A stretch of 64,000 bases of DNA from Ceratotherium simum simum (GCF_000283155.1 NW_004454182.1:7666593-7730592); one strand, 5' to 3'; positions 46,246 through 58,995 are shown, numbered from the stretch's first letter. Program-made: numbers and translations. The notes: a model not told the origin generated them from the sequence alone.

Positions 46246-48410
46246 CAACCTGCTCCACACTACACATTTCGGTTGGGCAACCTGGGGTAAACAGACAAGG
46301 CTGCTCATACCCAACGTGACTGGGCAGGGGACCTGGCCTCCTGGCATACCTGTAACCCTTTCATGGCCCACAGCACACACTGCTCTGCTGCAGATATTTA
46401 CATGCATTTTCACAATGACCCCACTTGTCATCCTGCCTCAGACCTGGCAACCGATAAGCACTCGCTCTTAAAGGCAGGTGCCAAGGGGAAGTTATTCCAT
46501 GAAGGAGGTAAAGTATCTGCAATATCCTTGACCAAAAGTCTGTTTATGATTTCAGCCTAGGCAGCCCTTTTTCCAGAAGAGTCTGCCCACATATGGTTCC
46601 ATGACCTGTCAAACCTTTTCTCCTTGCTATGGAAAGGGCTGAAGATAGGAGGAGGTTATGATCAAGCACAACATCCAACAAGAGCCAAATGCTACACACA
46701 GGACCCAGAGGGGCCCCAGACCTGCCCCAGGTCCTTGCCTGGGAGACCATGGACACAATGGTCCTATTCACAGAAGGGGACTCTGAAACATGAGTAGGTG
46801 TTGTTTAAAGTGTCTCTGAAATAAATGTTAACATGCTGACTTAGGCTCCCTCTGAATTAATTTTAAAGGTCCTTTAACCCATTTTTGGCACAGCACTCAT
46901 GATGAAGCAGGTACTGAGAGCAGCATGGTTTAATCAAACTCCCAGAAGCCTTGGCAGGAGGCATATGGTCCTATCAATCAATAATGGGGTTGGTGGGGAG
47001 TGAAAGGGGAGGAGATCAGCCATGGTTTGGAGACTGCACTGGCTCCGTGTGGGTGAACCTTCTGAAAAAGGGTTTGCTGTTACTATAATCAAAAGCTTTC
47101 ACCATGTTTTTAAGCTTTACCCACTACCCTAACCATTCCCTTCTTTGGGGAGTGAGTTTCCAGCAGCTGAATGCCATATAACAAGAACTCCCTCTCATCA
47201 CCATGGAAGCCAAGAGAAACACACTTTCTGAAAAGTGGTACTTCAGTGTAGAGAGGTCTGCTGATGGGAGCTTAAATAATGACGTGCCAGGAGAGATTAT
47301 TTTTGTAAATTCTTGGAACACACTTTTTTCTCAGGGCATGAGCTGGTTAGTGCTCTTCACGGCTTCTGTTGCCCCATACCTCACCTACCCAGCCTGCTTC
47401 TTCAGGCAGCTTAATCAGGGCTCATTACACAGACCACAGTTTTAAACGGAAAGATGTTGTTAGCTGTCCCTGAGAAGTAAGTGACAATTTTTAGACAAAA
47501 GTTCATGCAGATGAAAAGACAGATTTAATTGTGCATCTGTGAGAAATATCCTCTACCAGCCGTTTGGCAAGCAGAGAGATAAGAAGTCCATTTACTGGGG
47601 TCCATTGGGACCTATAGGAGTAATTTCTCTCCTTTACCCCCATAATTATTCCACATGTTTCTGGAACTCTTCTTTAAGATATTGTCTCTGATCTTCTAAA
47701 GGGCCAACTCCAAGTGAAGATCCTACTCCAACTTGAAATCTATTCTGATGAAAATATACTTCCCCAAATAAACAGCTCTCCAAACTTCCCCATCTCTGCT
47801 CAGAGGAGCCCCAGACTTCTGAATCTCTTGTAGCCTTGGAATTGACTCAGTCTTCACCCTTTTAGTTCTTCTGTATTTGCTCATTACCCAACCAGCAAGT
47901 TCTGCCTCACACTCATCTCTTCCCTTGCAGCCCATCATAAAGAATAGATGCTTAGATGTTTGAAGTGGAAAACAAGGAAAGGAGGAGCTTATCGGATTAT
48001 CTTCGATTTAGCTTTCAAAGCCTTCCATCAATTGCGTGTCTTTTTTCTTTTTTTTTTTTTAACAAATTCATCTCTCTCTAACCCTCCAACCTACACCCAG
48101 ATGGTGAATGGGTTTAGCACCCTTCCTCTGTCTTATTAATGCTTCTCTGCCTTTGCTTGTACTGTGTCCCTCACATATCACAGTTTTTAAAGATTTCTTT
48201 TTTTTTTAAGATCTGGCTCAACATTCATCTCCTACTAAAAATCTTTCCACTCATCTTCCAATGTTTAGTTCTAGAGCCACCTTCTCCATGAAAATGTTCA
48301 AGACCATTATACCTCCCAATAATACCTCCCTCCCCTGGGTTGCAGATACCCATCTCTATACCATTCATTTTCGTAAGACCCACAAATTTCCTTTAAAATG
48401 CAACTAACAC
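46246..48410. other. Unclassified intronic sequence
   Basis: No gene. Short T runs near 48047-48060 and 48200. An L2-like pyrimidine stretch may occupy 48200-48400. Confidence 0.3.
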
Positions 48411-48414
48411 CCAT

Positions 48415-48785
48415 TCAGTGTCTGTGAAGCATTGCATTAATGTTAAAGATAATTCCTGCCTCCCTCTGCGGGAGGATTATACATCCCTGACCTATTGGCA
48501 TCAAGCTTGGTAATAGGATTTGCTTTGGCCAATGAAATGTGAGCGGACGTGACTTGAACCACCTCTGAGCAGAATTTCTAAGCATTATCACACCATTCTG
48601 CCATTTCCCCTTTGCCACGTGAACAGCACATCTCATTTAGAAGTTGCTTTTTCAGCCTGGGTCTCAAAATGAAGAGGAAATGAGGCAGAGTTAATCCTTA
48701 AAGTCTATGCACATGAGTGAGAAGCCTTAGTTGTTGTAAGCCTCTAATATAGCTTGTTACTGCAACATAATTTAGCCTAATCTTA
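48415..48785 (+). repeat. Old interspersed repeat, family uncertain (copy B)
   Basis: GCTTTGGCCAATGAAATGTG, CGGACGTGACTTGAACC, CATGAGTGAGAAGCC and a GTAAGCC block. Shares block order with copy A at 32160-32600. Confidence 0.5.
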
Positions 48786-48829
48786 TTGATAAAGTATGTA
48801 ATATGAGTTTTTATAACGGTGGTTTTCAC

Positions 48830-49000
48830 ATAAAGTTTCTCATTCTGTCCTCACAGCAAGCCTACTGGGTAAGTTTTACTTTCTCCATTCTACTGATAAA
48901 TAATATTAAAACTCAAAAGAACTTGTTCAAACTCTGAAATTTAAAAAGTGAGAGAAGAGATGAAATTAGATCTTCTGCAGCAAATCTATAGCTCTTTCCA
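48830..49000 (-). repeat. MIR SINE, antisense
   Basis: CTCATTCTGTCCTCACAGCA, CTCCATTCTACTGATAAATA and AGCTCTTTCCACCATACCAT. Confidence 0.65.
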
Positions 49001-49011
49001 CCATACCATGT

Positions 49012-49463
49012 GTTATGGGTGGAACTGTGTTCCCCAAAAAGAAATGTTGAAGTTCTATCCCTCAGTACCTGAGAGTGTGACATTATTTGGAAACAAAGTC
49101 TTTGCAGATAATCAAGTTAAGATGAAGTCATTAAAATGGGACTAATCCAATATGACCGATGTCCTTATAAGAAGAGAAGAGACACATATAGACACACAGG
49201 GAGAATGTCATGTGGCAACAGGGGCAGAGATTGGAGTGATGCATTGATGCATCTCAAACCAAAGAATACCAAGGATTGCTGGCAACACAAGAAGCTAAGA
49301 GAAAGGCATGGAACAGATCCATCCCTAGAGCCTTCAGAGACAGCATGGCCCTGCCAACACCTTGATTACTAGCCTACAGAATCGTGAAGAAATAAATTTC
49401 TACTGTTTTAAGCCACCTAGTTTGTGGTAATTTGTTAAGCAGCCCTGAAAAACCCAACAGATC
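49012..49463 (+). mobile_element. MLT1-type MaLR solo LTR
   Basis: TGTTCCCCAAAAAGAAATGT, TTATAAGAAGAGAAGAGACA, GCCCTGCCAACACCTTGATT and AGTTTGTGGTAATTTGTTAA: MLT1 LTR, sense. Confidence 0.9.
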
Positions 49464-49574
49464 TTGACTACCTCAATTTCAAGGCAGAAACCACCAGAAA
49501 CTCTCAGCAAGTAGGTTTGGGGACAGAAGTGGTCTGTCTAAAAAAACCCTTCATTCTTCCATTGGCAGCCTAGT

Positions 49575-49972
49575 GTCACCATCCTGTCTGTATTCGTTTC
49601 CAAGAGCTGTCATAACAGACCAGATGGCTTCAACAACAGAAATTTATTTTTCACAATTCTGGAGGCTAGAAGTCTGAAATCAAGGTGTCATCAGGGTTGA
49701 TCTTTTCGGAAGCCTCTCTCCTTGGCTTGTAGATGGCCGTGTTCTCCCTATGTCTTCACATGATCTTCCCTCTGTGCCTGTCTATGTTCTAATCTCCTCT
49801 TCTTATAAGGACACCAGTCATATTGGACTAGGGCCCACTCTAATGACTCCATTTTAACTTAATTACCTTTTTAAAGACCCTCTCTCCAAATACAGTCACA
49901 TTCTGAGGCATTGGGGGCTAGGACTTCAACATATGAATTTGCAGAGAACATAATTCAGCTCATAACACCATC
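49575..49972 (-). mobile_element. MLT1-type MaLR solo LTR, antisense
   Basis: AACAGAAATTTATTTTTCAC, GGAGGCTAGAAGTCTGAAAT, TTCTTATAAGGACACCAGTC and TACAGTCACATTCTGAGGCA: the inverted MLT1 LTR, facing the copy at 49012. Confidence 0.9.
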
Positions 49973-50685
49973 TCATGTTTTCAAATATCTAAGGAGCCTC
50001 TCGTGATGCCTGTGTTCATAGCCTGGCCACTTGAGCAATCTTGGATGGAGAATGAGAACACAAGGATGGCCCTGCCAGCTCTTTAAGTTGCCAGACCCAT
50101 CCCTAGGACCAACAGCCAGGACCACACAAAACTTGGCCTTCACTGTCCTCTCACAGTTGTTCACGTGGGTATGAACCATTTGCCTTGTTTATGCTTTGCT
50201 GTTGCCTCTGGATTGCTGGTCTTGGATTCAGCAATCTTGGCTAGAGTTAGGCTCTCCCTTGAGCTATGCTGATGGCTAGTGTTCCTCCCAACACCCCAAG
50301 CTGTTGATCCCTTGATCCCTTCCTTTGGCACAGCCTCCTCCTCATGGGTGACCCTCCTTTCTACCCTCTGGCTGCCTCTGGCCTCATAATTAAAATTTAA
50401 AACAAAATTGATAGACATATTTTGAGATACATAAGATTACTAGACATAAATGGTAATCAGTTCACCTAAATGGCTGTTAATTGCTTTCATAAAGCAAAGT
50501 ATAATTTTGGTTTTTTCTCCTCAGTATTAATTTAGGAATATATAACATCAAAATAATAATCAACAAGTTCCCTGAAACTCTGAATGTTTTAATCATTATT
50601 ATAGTGTTTCTTTGTTATAATAAATTTTATTTGGACAAGATAGAAAAAATAACAAATTGGTAAAAATTCAGTGAAAAATAAGGAG
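49973..50685. other. Unclassified intronic sequence
   Basis: Nothing recognised. Confidence 0.3.
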
Positions 50686-50689
50686 AGAG

Positions 50690-51250
50690 AGAGATTTGAG
50701 AATGATGAAGTGATGCAAGCTCTTTTACTTAGGGTGGCCAGGGAAGGCGTATCCACCACAGTGACTTTGGGGAAGAGATCTGAACAAAGCAGAGCAAATC
50801 CTGGGTCTTTCTGGGGAAAAGCATTCCAGCCAGAAGGAACAGCAAGTTCAAATGGCCTGAGGTAGCCGCACGCCTGGAACAGATGAGGAAGCAAGGGGAA
50901 GAGTGGTCGGGAATGAGGTCAGTAAGGGGCTAGGTGACTGTGTGAGGTCAGTTCTGTAAGAACTTTAGATGGCACTCAGTGAAAGCAGAATCTACTGGAG
51001 GGTGTGAACAGATGAGCGACATGATCAGATGTGAGTTTTAAAAAGACTACTCTGGTTGATACGTGGAGACAGACTGTAGGGTAGAGAGGGTGGAGGGAGC
51101 TGAAGCTATTAGGAAGCTCTAGGCAACAGAGGGTGCTGGGGATGGAGGTGGGAGAAGTAGAGGCTCCCAATCCATCTTGAAAATACAGCTAACTTGGGCT
51201 GTGAGAAGGGAGGTGAGAAAGACAAGGAGGAACCAACAGAAGGGGCCAAG
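50690..51250 (-). mobile_element. L2 LINE 3' part, antisense
   Basis: GGGTGGCCAGGGAAGGCGTA, AAGCATTCCAGCCAGAAGGA, ACAGCAAGTTCAAATGGCCT, GACATGATCAGATGTGAGTT and AAAGACTACTCTGG match inverted L2 in order. Confidence 0.85.
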
Positions 51251-52825
51251 AAGTAGTCAGTGAAATAAGAAGAAACCAGAGAAGCCGGAGTACTGGAACC
51301 CGAGTGAGCTGCGAGGAAGGAGGAGCAGGGCTGTGCCAAACGCTGTTCCTGGGCACAGAAGTCAAAGCCTGAGGACTGACCCTTGACCCTCGACCCTCAG
51401 GAGGTCACTGGGGAAAACAAAAGCACGAATGGGTTTCATACCAGAGAGAATAGGGGGAGAAGTCGAGGGCCCCCAAACATAACATATCTGAGGAAGTCTC
51501 TAGAACTAAGGAAGCTAACACACGGGGGTGAAGGTCTCCATGCCAAGGTGATCTTGGGGGAAGGGGAGGGGAGGGCGCCCTGGAGACCGTGTCCATGTTG
51601 CTTGTGCTGAGGGCGTGCAGAGGTCCGTGGGCAGCCCCCCAAGTGAAACCAGAATTCTCCAGAAGGCTGAGGATGTGGGCTTTTTCAAAACATGATTTCT
51701 CAAGTGCTTTCTACACTGATTTCCTTTGGTCCAAGTGACAGCCGGTTTTAATTTAAATCAGCTATTTTCTTAAAAACAAGGGAAAGTATACCTCACACTG
51801 CAATCTCTTACTCCAGAATGTCAGATTCTTGATATCTGGGATGAATTTGTTTCACATGTAATTCCTAGGAGTACAATAGGAAATACGTTGGCACAAATAT
51901 TAATTCTAAGCAGTGGCCATCCTTGGTTTTGCTTTGATTCCGGTAGAGGATTAACAAAGCACCTTTATTTAGGCTCTCACTGCCTCCAGGACCGGTCTTG
52001 GGGAGACCTCTAGCCCTGGGTCTGGGTGCTCCAGGACTGGGGTCAGGGCCCTGCGAATTGCTGTGTGAGACCTGGGCCTCTGACACCCACCCTCCAATCT
52101 CAGCCTGCTGCTAACATTCTTCAGTGTCTGGAGTGAAGCACCCAACCTCCCTGCACTTTATTTACTAGTTTCTAAATGTGGAAATGATACTAACATACTG
52201 TATAGCAAACGCATTTCAGCATATGCTCGCCTCTTGGTAGATTACGTTCAGTAAAGATTAAATTCTAGACTGGCTTCCCTGCTACTGGGGACATTTCTGG
52301 CCCACTTCCCCCCAATGCTTAATCAGAAGTGTTCAGGAATTACAAACAAACCTTGCCATTGGCCTTGGGAAAATGATGCTAAGTTAGGCTGCCTCAAAAT
52401 ATACCGTGCATTTTCTCTCACCCATGATCTGGATTGAACAAATCCAAATTCTTCCATGGATTTTATGTTAAACTTTACTTAAATCAAACATGGATTTACC
52501 TCCAAGAGCTACTTTACAATAAGTCTTTACAGTAACTTGACAAAAAGATCCACAGTGAGAGAGACTGAAACAGAAAGCATCCTAATAGCAGTTACACTGG
52601 TTGTGTTTCAACTAAAATGAAGTTGATTCACACATAGCTCTTCAGAAAGAGAGCTTCCGCATAAAGTAAGATGTAACAATATATGCTATGCTCATGGCTG
52701 TTTATTCCAGCTCAGAGCCCACCTCCTTCAAAATGCTTTCACACACTGCTCCAACAGGAAGAAAATTCTCCTCTTTTCTGGTCTTCTGTAGCATATTAGG
52801 AAACTACCCATTAGTCCTTTGTATC
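51251..52825. other. Unclassified intronic sequence
   Basis: No gene or named repeat. Confidence 0.3.
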
Positions 52826-52827
52826 TC

Positions 52828-53215
52828 AGTTTGCCAGGGCTGCCATAAAGTACCACAGACTGGGTGGCCAAACAACAGAAATTTATTTCTCACAGTGCTG
52901 GAGGCTGGAAATTCAAGATCATGATGTTGGCTGACTTGGTCTCTGGTGAGACCTCTCTCCTTGGCTTATAAATGGCAGCTTTCTTGCTGTGTCCTCACAT
53001 GGCCTTTTCTCTGTGCACACTTTTCCCTGGTGTCTCTTCCTCTTCTTAAAAGGACATCAGTCATATTGCATTAGGGCCCCACTCTAAGGGCCTCATTTTA
53101 ACTTAATCACCTCTTTAAAGACCATATCTTCAAATACAGTTACATTCTGAAGTACTTGGTTGGGACTTCAACACACTAATTTTGGAGGGATGCAATTCAG
53201 CCTTGTCATTCCCTG
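52828..53215 (-). mobile_element. MLT1-type MaLR solo LTR, antisense
   Basis: CAACAGAAATTTATTTCTCA, CTCTCTCCTTGGCTTATAAA, TTAACTTAATCACCTCTTTA and GTTACATTCTGAAGTACTTG: the inverted MLT1 LTR, same orientation as 49575-49972. Confidence 0.9.
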
Positions 53216-53629
53216 CAGAACATCAGTAGGGACCTGATACGCTTCTCCTTCTCAACTTGAATGCAGGCTCCGTGGGTGAAAGGCCCTGTTTTAAGATTCT
53301 ATGTGTCCCCAGCAATCAACTGCTTGATGGATCTTCTTGATCACTACTGAATTTTGTTCACATTTGTCCCGATGCAAATATATTTTGAAGGAGAAAAAAA
53401 ATCAGCCACAGTGGCTTCATGTCAGTGGGCTAGATGATTTCCAAGGTTTCTTACAAATCCTGTGATTGTTCATTTCCCATCACCAACCACACTGGCATCC
53501 CAAGAAATTTTCCTTTTTAGAGAGTTTCAGTCATTTGCTTAATATCTTACATGGGGGTCTCCCAAGAGGTGCCAGTCCTAGTTTTTTCTAATTCCCTATG
53601 CATTGCTTATTTTCATGCCTGCATCTGGC

Positions 53630-53800
53630 ATCACCTGAGACCCCGGCCTGATTAGGACCCAAAGCTGAGGAAACTGAGGCTGAAAGCTGTACTATGACTT
53701 GCCCGAAGTGGTCCAGCATCATCCTGCCCCTGCGAGCACTCCAATCATGATCTTCCACCTCCAAGGCCAGGGTTCTTTCCAATAAGCCATCATTGGAAAG
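53630..53800 (-). repeat. MIR SINE, antisense
   Basis: AAGCTGAGGAAACTGAGGCT, ATGACTTGCCCGAAGTGG and AGGGTTCTTTCCAATAAGCC. Confidence 0.6.
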
Positions 53801-56152
53801 ATTATTCTCATTATACAAAGAGAATAACACCAAGGGCTTTATGTCTTATGGGCAATAATTCACGTAATGAAGTGAGATCATAGTCTCTCATGAATTGGGA
53901 AGATCCCTAAAACACCATATCTTTTAGTACCTAAAGGATCTAGCATGATTCTTATGTTGGTTCATAAAATACTCAAATGCTCAAACCATATGTTTAAGTA
54001 CAATTCCCAACAGATCCTTCCTTATACGAAAAAAGAGGAATTTTTCAAAATCAGGTGAAAAAATAAACATGGATATTGGGAGAAATAGTCTACATTTAGC
54101 CCCAAGCCAGTCCCAGGGCAGGGGAAACAATACCAGCCTCATGGCCTGGCATCTCCCAGCCTGCAAGCCTGGGCCAAGCCCTTTTGTTCACTCAGGAGGT
54201 CCAAGACAAATCAGACCAAAAAACCTGTGCACATGAACATGAGCCTTGCTAGACACATCCTGTGTACAATATTCCTTCTATAAAAGTGGAAAGGACAATT
54301 TAAGTATTGAGCAGGCTTCCAAATCAGATAATACATTTAACATCTAAAAATTAACATTTTTCTTTATTTTTCTTCCTCGGGCTAGACTCAGTTTGAAAGT
54401 GAAGGTGAGATCTTTGTCAAACTCTCATGGGAACTACACTGTCCCACGTGGAAAGGGCTCTTCTGTCCTGACCAGACAAGTGAAGACACCCATGGCCTGA
54501 AAAGAAGGTGTGTCTCTGCATGACTGAGGCTTTGTGTCAATTATTCCCTGTGCCAATATCAGGAATGTGCATCTGACAGACAAAGGGCCATGTCACTGGC
54601 TTGGTTTCTCTGTGGAGATTGTAATGGTCCCTTTTACTCACTGGAGTCTGACTTTCTAAAATGGATTTTGTTCATTTTCCACTGAGATTGAGAAAACTGC
54701 ACGTGGCAGTTTATGAATTGGGTCTCCCAGCAGGGCTGTGAGAGACAACCGGAGTGGGGGTGGTCTGCGTGTGTGGAGCTCCCTGGACAGAACTGAAGTC
54801 GGGCTGTGACACACAATAACAGCTAGTGTGACCCAGCAGCCTGCAAACTGCTTCCCTGCAAGGGGAGAAGTGTGCTAAGAGAGGACCAGAGGACTTTTGC
54901 TCATCCTCTTTATCTTAGAGACGCTGGCTGTCTGTCGGAGGAAATAAAAAAAATCAGCAAATGAATTCCTTGCTTGTATGCAATCTGGATTGGATTTTTT
55001 TCTCTCCGTGCCTTCATTTCTAATCTCCAAAGTGTACTTCCCCTTTAACTGTATGGTGTTTTCACGTGCACATGCATGCAGTACCCATGCACGAAGTCAG
55101 AGATATCAATTTGTCTTTCCAGACTCCTTTGGTTTGCTGTTCTATGGAGATCCATAATGACATATGAGAGTTCTCATCCCCTTTCTGTTAACGTAATTTA
55201 TAGTTTTCCCTGTGCTCAGAGCACATAGCTAAGTCCTGCATAAGCAGCAATAACAGCGCATTCTTAACAGCCTCCCTGGATAGTTTGCTAAATTCTTTCT
55301 GAGAGCCTCTTGCTGGCCCTTACAAAGGTTAACTGAAAAACAAACGAAGCTGGGAATCCAACTGCGAGAGCAGAAAGTACGTTCTATTGCACAGATATGG
55401 GGGATCAAGTTCACGGCGTCACCTTTGGCCTTCTGGCAATCCCAGATGAAGGTCATCTTTAGGCAAAAATCAGCTTTCTCAAACCCAGGCACAGTCTGGG
55501 TTAGCTGGGGCTTTGTTTTGTTTGTTTGTTTGTTTTTTTAACAGATGCTACAAGTTAAAAATGGAAATCTGAATTATACAACAATATTTTTCTTCTCCAT
55601 GTCATTTTAGCTGGCCCAAAAAAGCAAAAGAAGACACAAGCGGCATTGCTAAGTAATAATACTTCAGGATATGACCTAGAAACTCCCTCCAAGTAATCCA
55701 GGAACCCCATGTGTAACTCTCATAGTCTAGCACATTGATAAACAAGCCAAAACGCCTCCAGGATTACAGATGACTGCAGAGCAAAGGGACAGAAGGAATT
55801 TGGTATGGACACATGAAGACCTGTTGACTTTTTAAACTTGAATTTAGAAAATGTGGAGTTAGCTACAATTTTTATTTGTAAAACAAATAATCACTCTTTA
55901 AATCATCTGTTCATGTAGTTTTCTGTTCTCCACACTGAGAATCCAAAACAGGTCCTTGGGATAACTTTTGGAGAACAACACAACTGTGAAAAAAAAAAAT
56001 TCAGCCAAGAACACAGACTTCTTGTCTATCTTTGGTGTCCCAAAGGACTAGGGAAACCTGAACATTTAAATGAGACTCGATGCCAGGAGCTAACTGTTCC
56101 CTGTTGGACTCCAGCCCACCCCTCCCCACCTACAAGAGGACAGGGTACTCAC
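53801..56152. other. 5' end of intron 1, no repeat recognised
   Basis: About 2.3 kb of apparently unique sequence next to exon 1, with only a (GTTT)n run near 55515-55537. Promoter-proximal first introns often hold regulatory elements, but I cannot point to one. Confidence 0.35.
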
Positions 56153-56393
56153 CAGTCATTAGGGTGTAGTAATTGGGATAAGAGAGACTGGGAAAGTCTG
56201 GGGTCAAGTAATCCACTTTTACTCCCCTGCTCACAATCTCTTTGAAACCAGGCAAGGACTCCAGGGCCTCATCACTGATGTAGTCCGAGCGAAAACCATC
56301 CAGCAGAAACACCAGGAGCTTCCGGTGGGCTGAGGCTGGCTGTGCCAGGCTGAGCGCGAGGACCAGCAGGAGGGCCCTGAGCTTCACTGCCAT
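56153..56393 (-). CDS. ENPP6: ENPP6 exon 1, coding part (residues 1-80 plus first base of codon 81)
   Basis: This is the first coding exon of ectonucleotide pyrophosphatase/phosphodiesterase 6, a GPI-anchored choline-specific glycerophosphodiesterase that releases phosphocholine from glycerophosphocholine and lysophospholipids outside the cell. The ATG at 56393-56391 has A at -3 and G at +4. Residues 1-22 form a signal peptide with a Leu/Ala core ([10 protein letters not shown]) ending in ASA. The mature part starts [15 protein letters not shown], with zinc-ligand Asp32, and contains [14 protein letters not shown], in which Ser71 sits at the family nucleophile position (Thr in most NPPs). The frame stays open upstream of the ATG but only a GTG is available there, so this start is preferred. 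The exon ends ATGACTG followed by GTGAGT, giving a phase 1 donor at 56152. Recognition rests on recalled mammalian ENPP6 sequence; the residue roles are established for the family. Confidence 0.96.
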
Positions 56394-56900
56394 GCTGCCA
56401 GGAGCCTGCCCGAGCCTGGCTGGCACAGCCGTCCCCTTGCAAAGACCGAGGATGGAGAATCTGTAGCTATTCTCTCTTCTAGGGGCTGGACCTTGACTGC
56501 TGGCCTTCCTGAGCCAACTTCACTTTCAGAATTTAAAGGTACAGCACCCCCTTTTAAAAACATCTATGCTCGCCCTTCCCTTTACTAGAAAGTCCAGAGA
56601 CTGAATCCTTCGGAGAAGCTGGGTTCCCAAACAACCCAGAATTAACACCAGGGGAGAGAGTGCAACCTTATTATTTTGAGTGAATGTTCCAGAAATACAA
56701 GCACCCACAGAGAGGTGGAATTTTAGAAGATGACAGAAGTCTACACTGACTTCGCAGTTGGGCTAACCAAAAGGAGGAGCCAAGCAAAAGGGCAATCTTT
56801 TAATTTGCTGTGATCCCATGTCTTTGCCTGATTTAAACTCTCTGACTTTTTCACTTACAATTTAGTATCGCAAACCTCGTAACTCGGTATATAAACAAGA
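56394..56900 (-). promoter_or_regulatory. ENPP6: ENPP6 5' UTR and presumed core promoter
   Basis: The 5' UTR and promoter must lie here, immediately upstream of the ATG on the minus strand. The transcription start is not visible. A TATA-like TTTTTAAAAG at 56560-56551 could place it near 56525, giving a UTR of about 130 nt, but this is a guess. The segment is not a CpG island: CpG is moderate close to the ATG and falls off quickly, as expected of a tissue-restricted promoter. Confidence 0.4.
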
Positions 56901-57699
56901 GACAGTCAAATGAGGTGGGCATATTTGAACTTCTCAGCAGTGCCTCCACCACCACAACACTTAAAAACAAATTATTTATCTATGTCTCAGCCACTTATTT
57001 TTTTCATATGCATTTATATACAATGCTTATTGTTTTATTTTTCAAATTGCTGGCATCCAAACCCATCTGTAGGAGGACGTGGTTCTCAGCAGAGTTGTAG
57101 AGCCAGAGAGAAAGTTCCCGAGTTGGACAACAAAGGGTCATTACTGGCAGATTGGTCTGAGGTAGCATTGCCCCAAGGCAGCAATGAAATAGAGAGCTGG
57201 AAGATGAGACTTTGAGATGGAAAAGCAGAGCTGGAAATAACCATGCAGGCTTCATGACAACGATAAGGCAGAGGAGGGAATCGAAGGTGGAGCAGAGGTG
57301 AATCAGTGCAGCAAGGCCTAGGCAGACGAGGAGACAAAGCATTCAGTCCAGACTCCCAGGGTCTCTAGGGTGAGTCTTTCATTTGGCAGAAAATTAAATG
57401 TAAAGGCTTATACAATGTCCATGGCCCATAGCAAGTGCTTAACGAAGGCTAGCTATTATTAGCATGATAATGCTGCTTGGATCCTGGTGAAACTTGCAAG
57501 GCTTAGGGCAAAGCTTTGCAGGGACAGAAGGGGCAGTCAGACACCAGCCACCCTGATCTTGATCAATTCTAAAATGCCTCTCCCACCTCTGCCCTCTGCC
57601 CTTGCTTTATTCTTAAAGTTTGTTAGCTTATTATTAAAGTTTGTTAGTTTGAAAACACAATGTCATTATTATTTCTTTGAGTTGTGGGATATTATTCTT
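56901..57699. other. Upstream flank of ENPP6
   Basis: No gene. A short MIR-like piece (GCCCATAGCAAGTGCTTAAC) lies at about 57400-57465. Confidence 0.35.
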
Positions 57700-57704
57700 A
57701 TTCT

Positions 57705-57800
57705 AAATGAAAGAAGGAAGGAAGAAGGAAAGAGAGAAAGGGAGAAAGGAAGAAAGGGGGGGGGGGAGGAAGGAAGGAGAAAAGAAAGGGAAAAGGTGCT
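57705..57800 (+). repeat. Polypurine (GAAG/GGAA)n tract with an 11-G run
   Basis: An almost uninterrupted purine strand of about 95 bp with a G run at 57756-57766, about 1.3 kb upstream of the ENPP6 start codon. Confidence 0.92.
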
Positions 57801-58835
57801 GGAACCGGTGCCCTAGCAGTGATCACACACTCAAAGAAGAATTTCCTCCTGTAGTGAGGGTCCAAGGAGGCAGCAGACACAGCCGGATGTGCTGTGTCAG
57901 TTCCAAGCAGTTCCGGGGTTCTGGACTGTGGACGGCATAATAGTGCAATTCCACATGATTTGCCTTGGGAGGTGGCCCCTGGGCTCACCTGGGGAGAGGT
58001 TAAGGACTCCAAATTTTAAAGATGAATATAAAAGGGTCATTTCCTCTGCTGCTAGCTGGGTGTACATCCCAAAACATGGCTCGCTGAGTGCCTTATCCAG
58101 CTGTTGAGGAGGGCAGCCCTTAACTAACCCACTCTGAATTAGAGTGTCCACAGATCCCCAGAGGGTCCCAAGGCTCCTGGGCCAGTGCTGTGATGTGTCG
58201 GGGGAAGGGAGGGGCATGGCTGATGTGCACTATATTGTTTTATGATGATCATATTATTTTATGATAATGTTTAGACAGTTTCTCTAAAGTTCTGGGTAAA
58301 TAAATCATTGTAAATAAGCATCTTTAATATATATACCAACACGTGAAGAAAGAAAGAAACATACAGGATGGAATTCAAAACACGAAATCCCAGCATCACC
58401 TATAGTTAGACTCTTGGTCTTGTGGCTTGTGGCCTAGAAAAGGTTGGAAATTAAAGCTAAAAGGCAACAAGGGAAGGCAATAGATTGGAAAATGTGGTTA
58501 ATATTAAGTGCCCAAGTTCTTGTGGTCCAACACCTTGTGTGTCTGTTATCTGGATGTCCTCAGTTGGGGGTGGTTATCAGCATCTAATACTTGAGAATGC
58601 TCTTTGCCATTTGTTTTCCAAGGGTTGACCATGCTATAAGGTCATTGCCCACAGGGGTTTAACCCAGAAAATGCAGCATGAAAAATTTCCTCCAGAACTT
58701 GGAACAACCTTTGCCCTGAAAGCTGCTCCAGGCCTTGCTAGGGACATGCATGAGCTCTCAAGAATGTGCCGCCCAGATCCGTCAGCACTCTGGTGTCTCA
58801 CCTCCAAGGAGAGGCAGGTGAGGCGGAAGGGAAGA
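57801..58835. other. Unclassified upstream flank
   Basis: Nothing recognised. Confidence 0.3.
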
Positions 58836-58839
58836 GTCC

Positions 58840-58995
58840 TAGGCTTGGAGAAAGAAGATATGATTTCAGAGCCTGGATTCTGGCATTATGCAACTGTGTG
58901 ATTCTGAGAAACTTCCTTTCCAAGCTTCAGTTTTCTCCTCTGAAAAGTGACAGAAGCTTTAAGGTTCTTTCCAGCTGTAGAATCAATGCAATTCA
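58840..58995 (+). repeat. MIR SINE
   Basis: GAGCCTGGATTCTGGCATTA, ACTGTGTGATTCTGAGAAAC and CTTCAGTTTTCTCCTCTGAA. Confidence 0.7.

Larger units (their letters stand above)
12070..56152 (-). other. ENPP6: ENPP6 intron 1 (44,083 bp)
   Basis: The intron runs from the GT donor at 56152-56151 to the AG acceptor at 12071-12070, phase 1. It is filled mainly with old mammalian repeats and a few younger equine insertions, listed separately. A very long first intron fits the known structure of ENPP6, and such introns often carry enhancers. The CpG/CTCF segment at 25.0-26.2 kb is the clearest candidate. No additional ENPP6 coding exon was recognised inside it. Confidence 0.9.

Noticed and set aside
56394..56426. 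N-terminal extension of ENPP6 by 11 residues
   Set aside because: The upstream in-frame codon is GTG, not ATG. The ATG at 56393 has a good initiation context and directly precedes the signal peptide.
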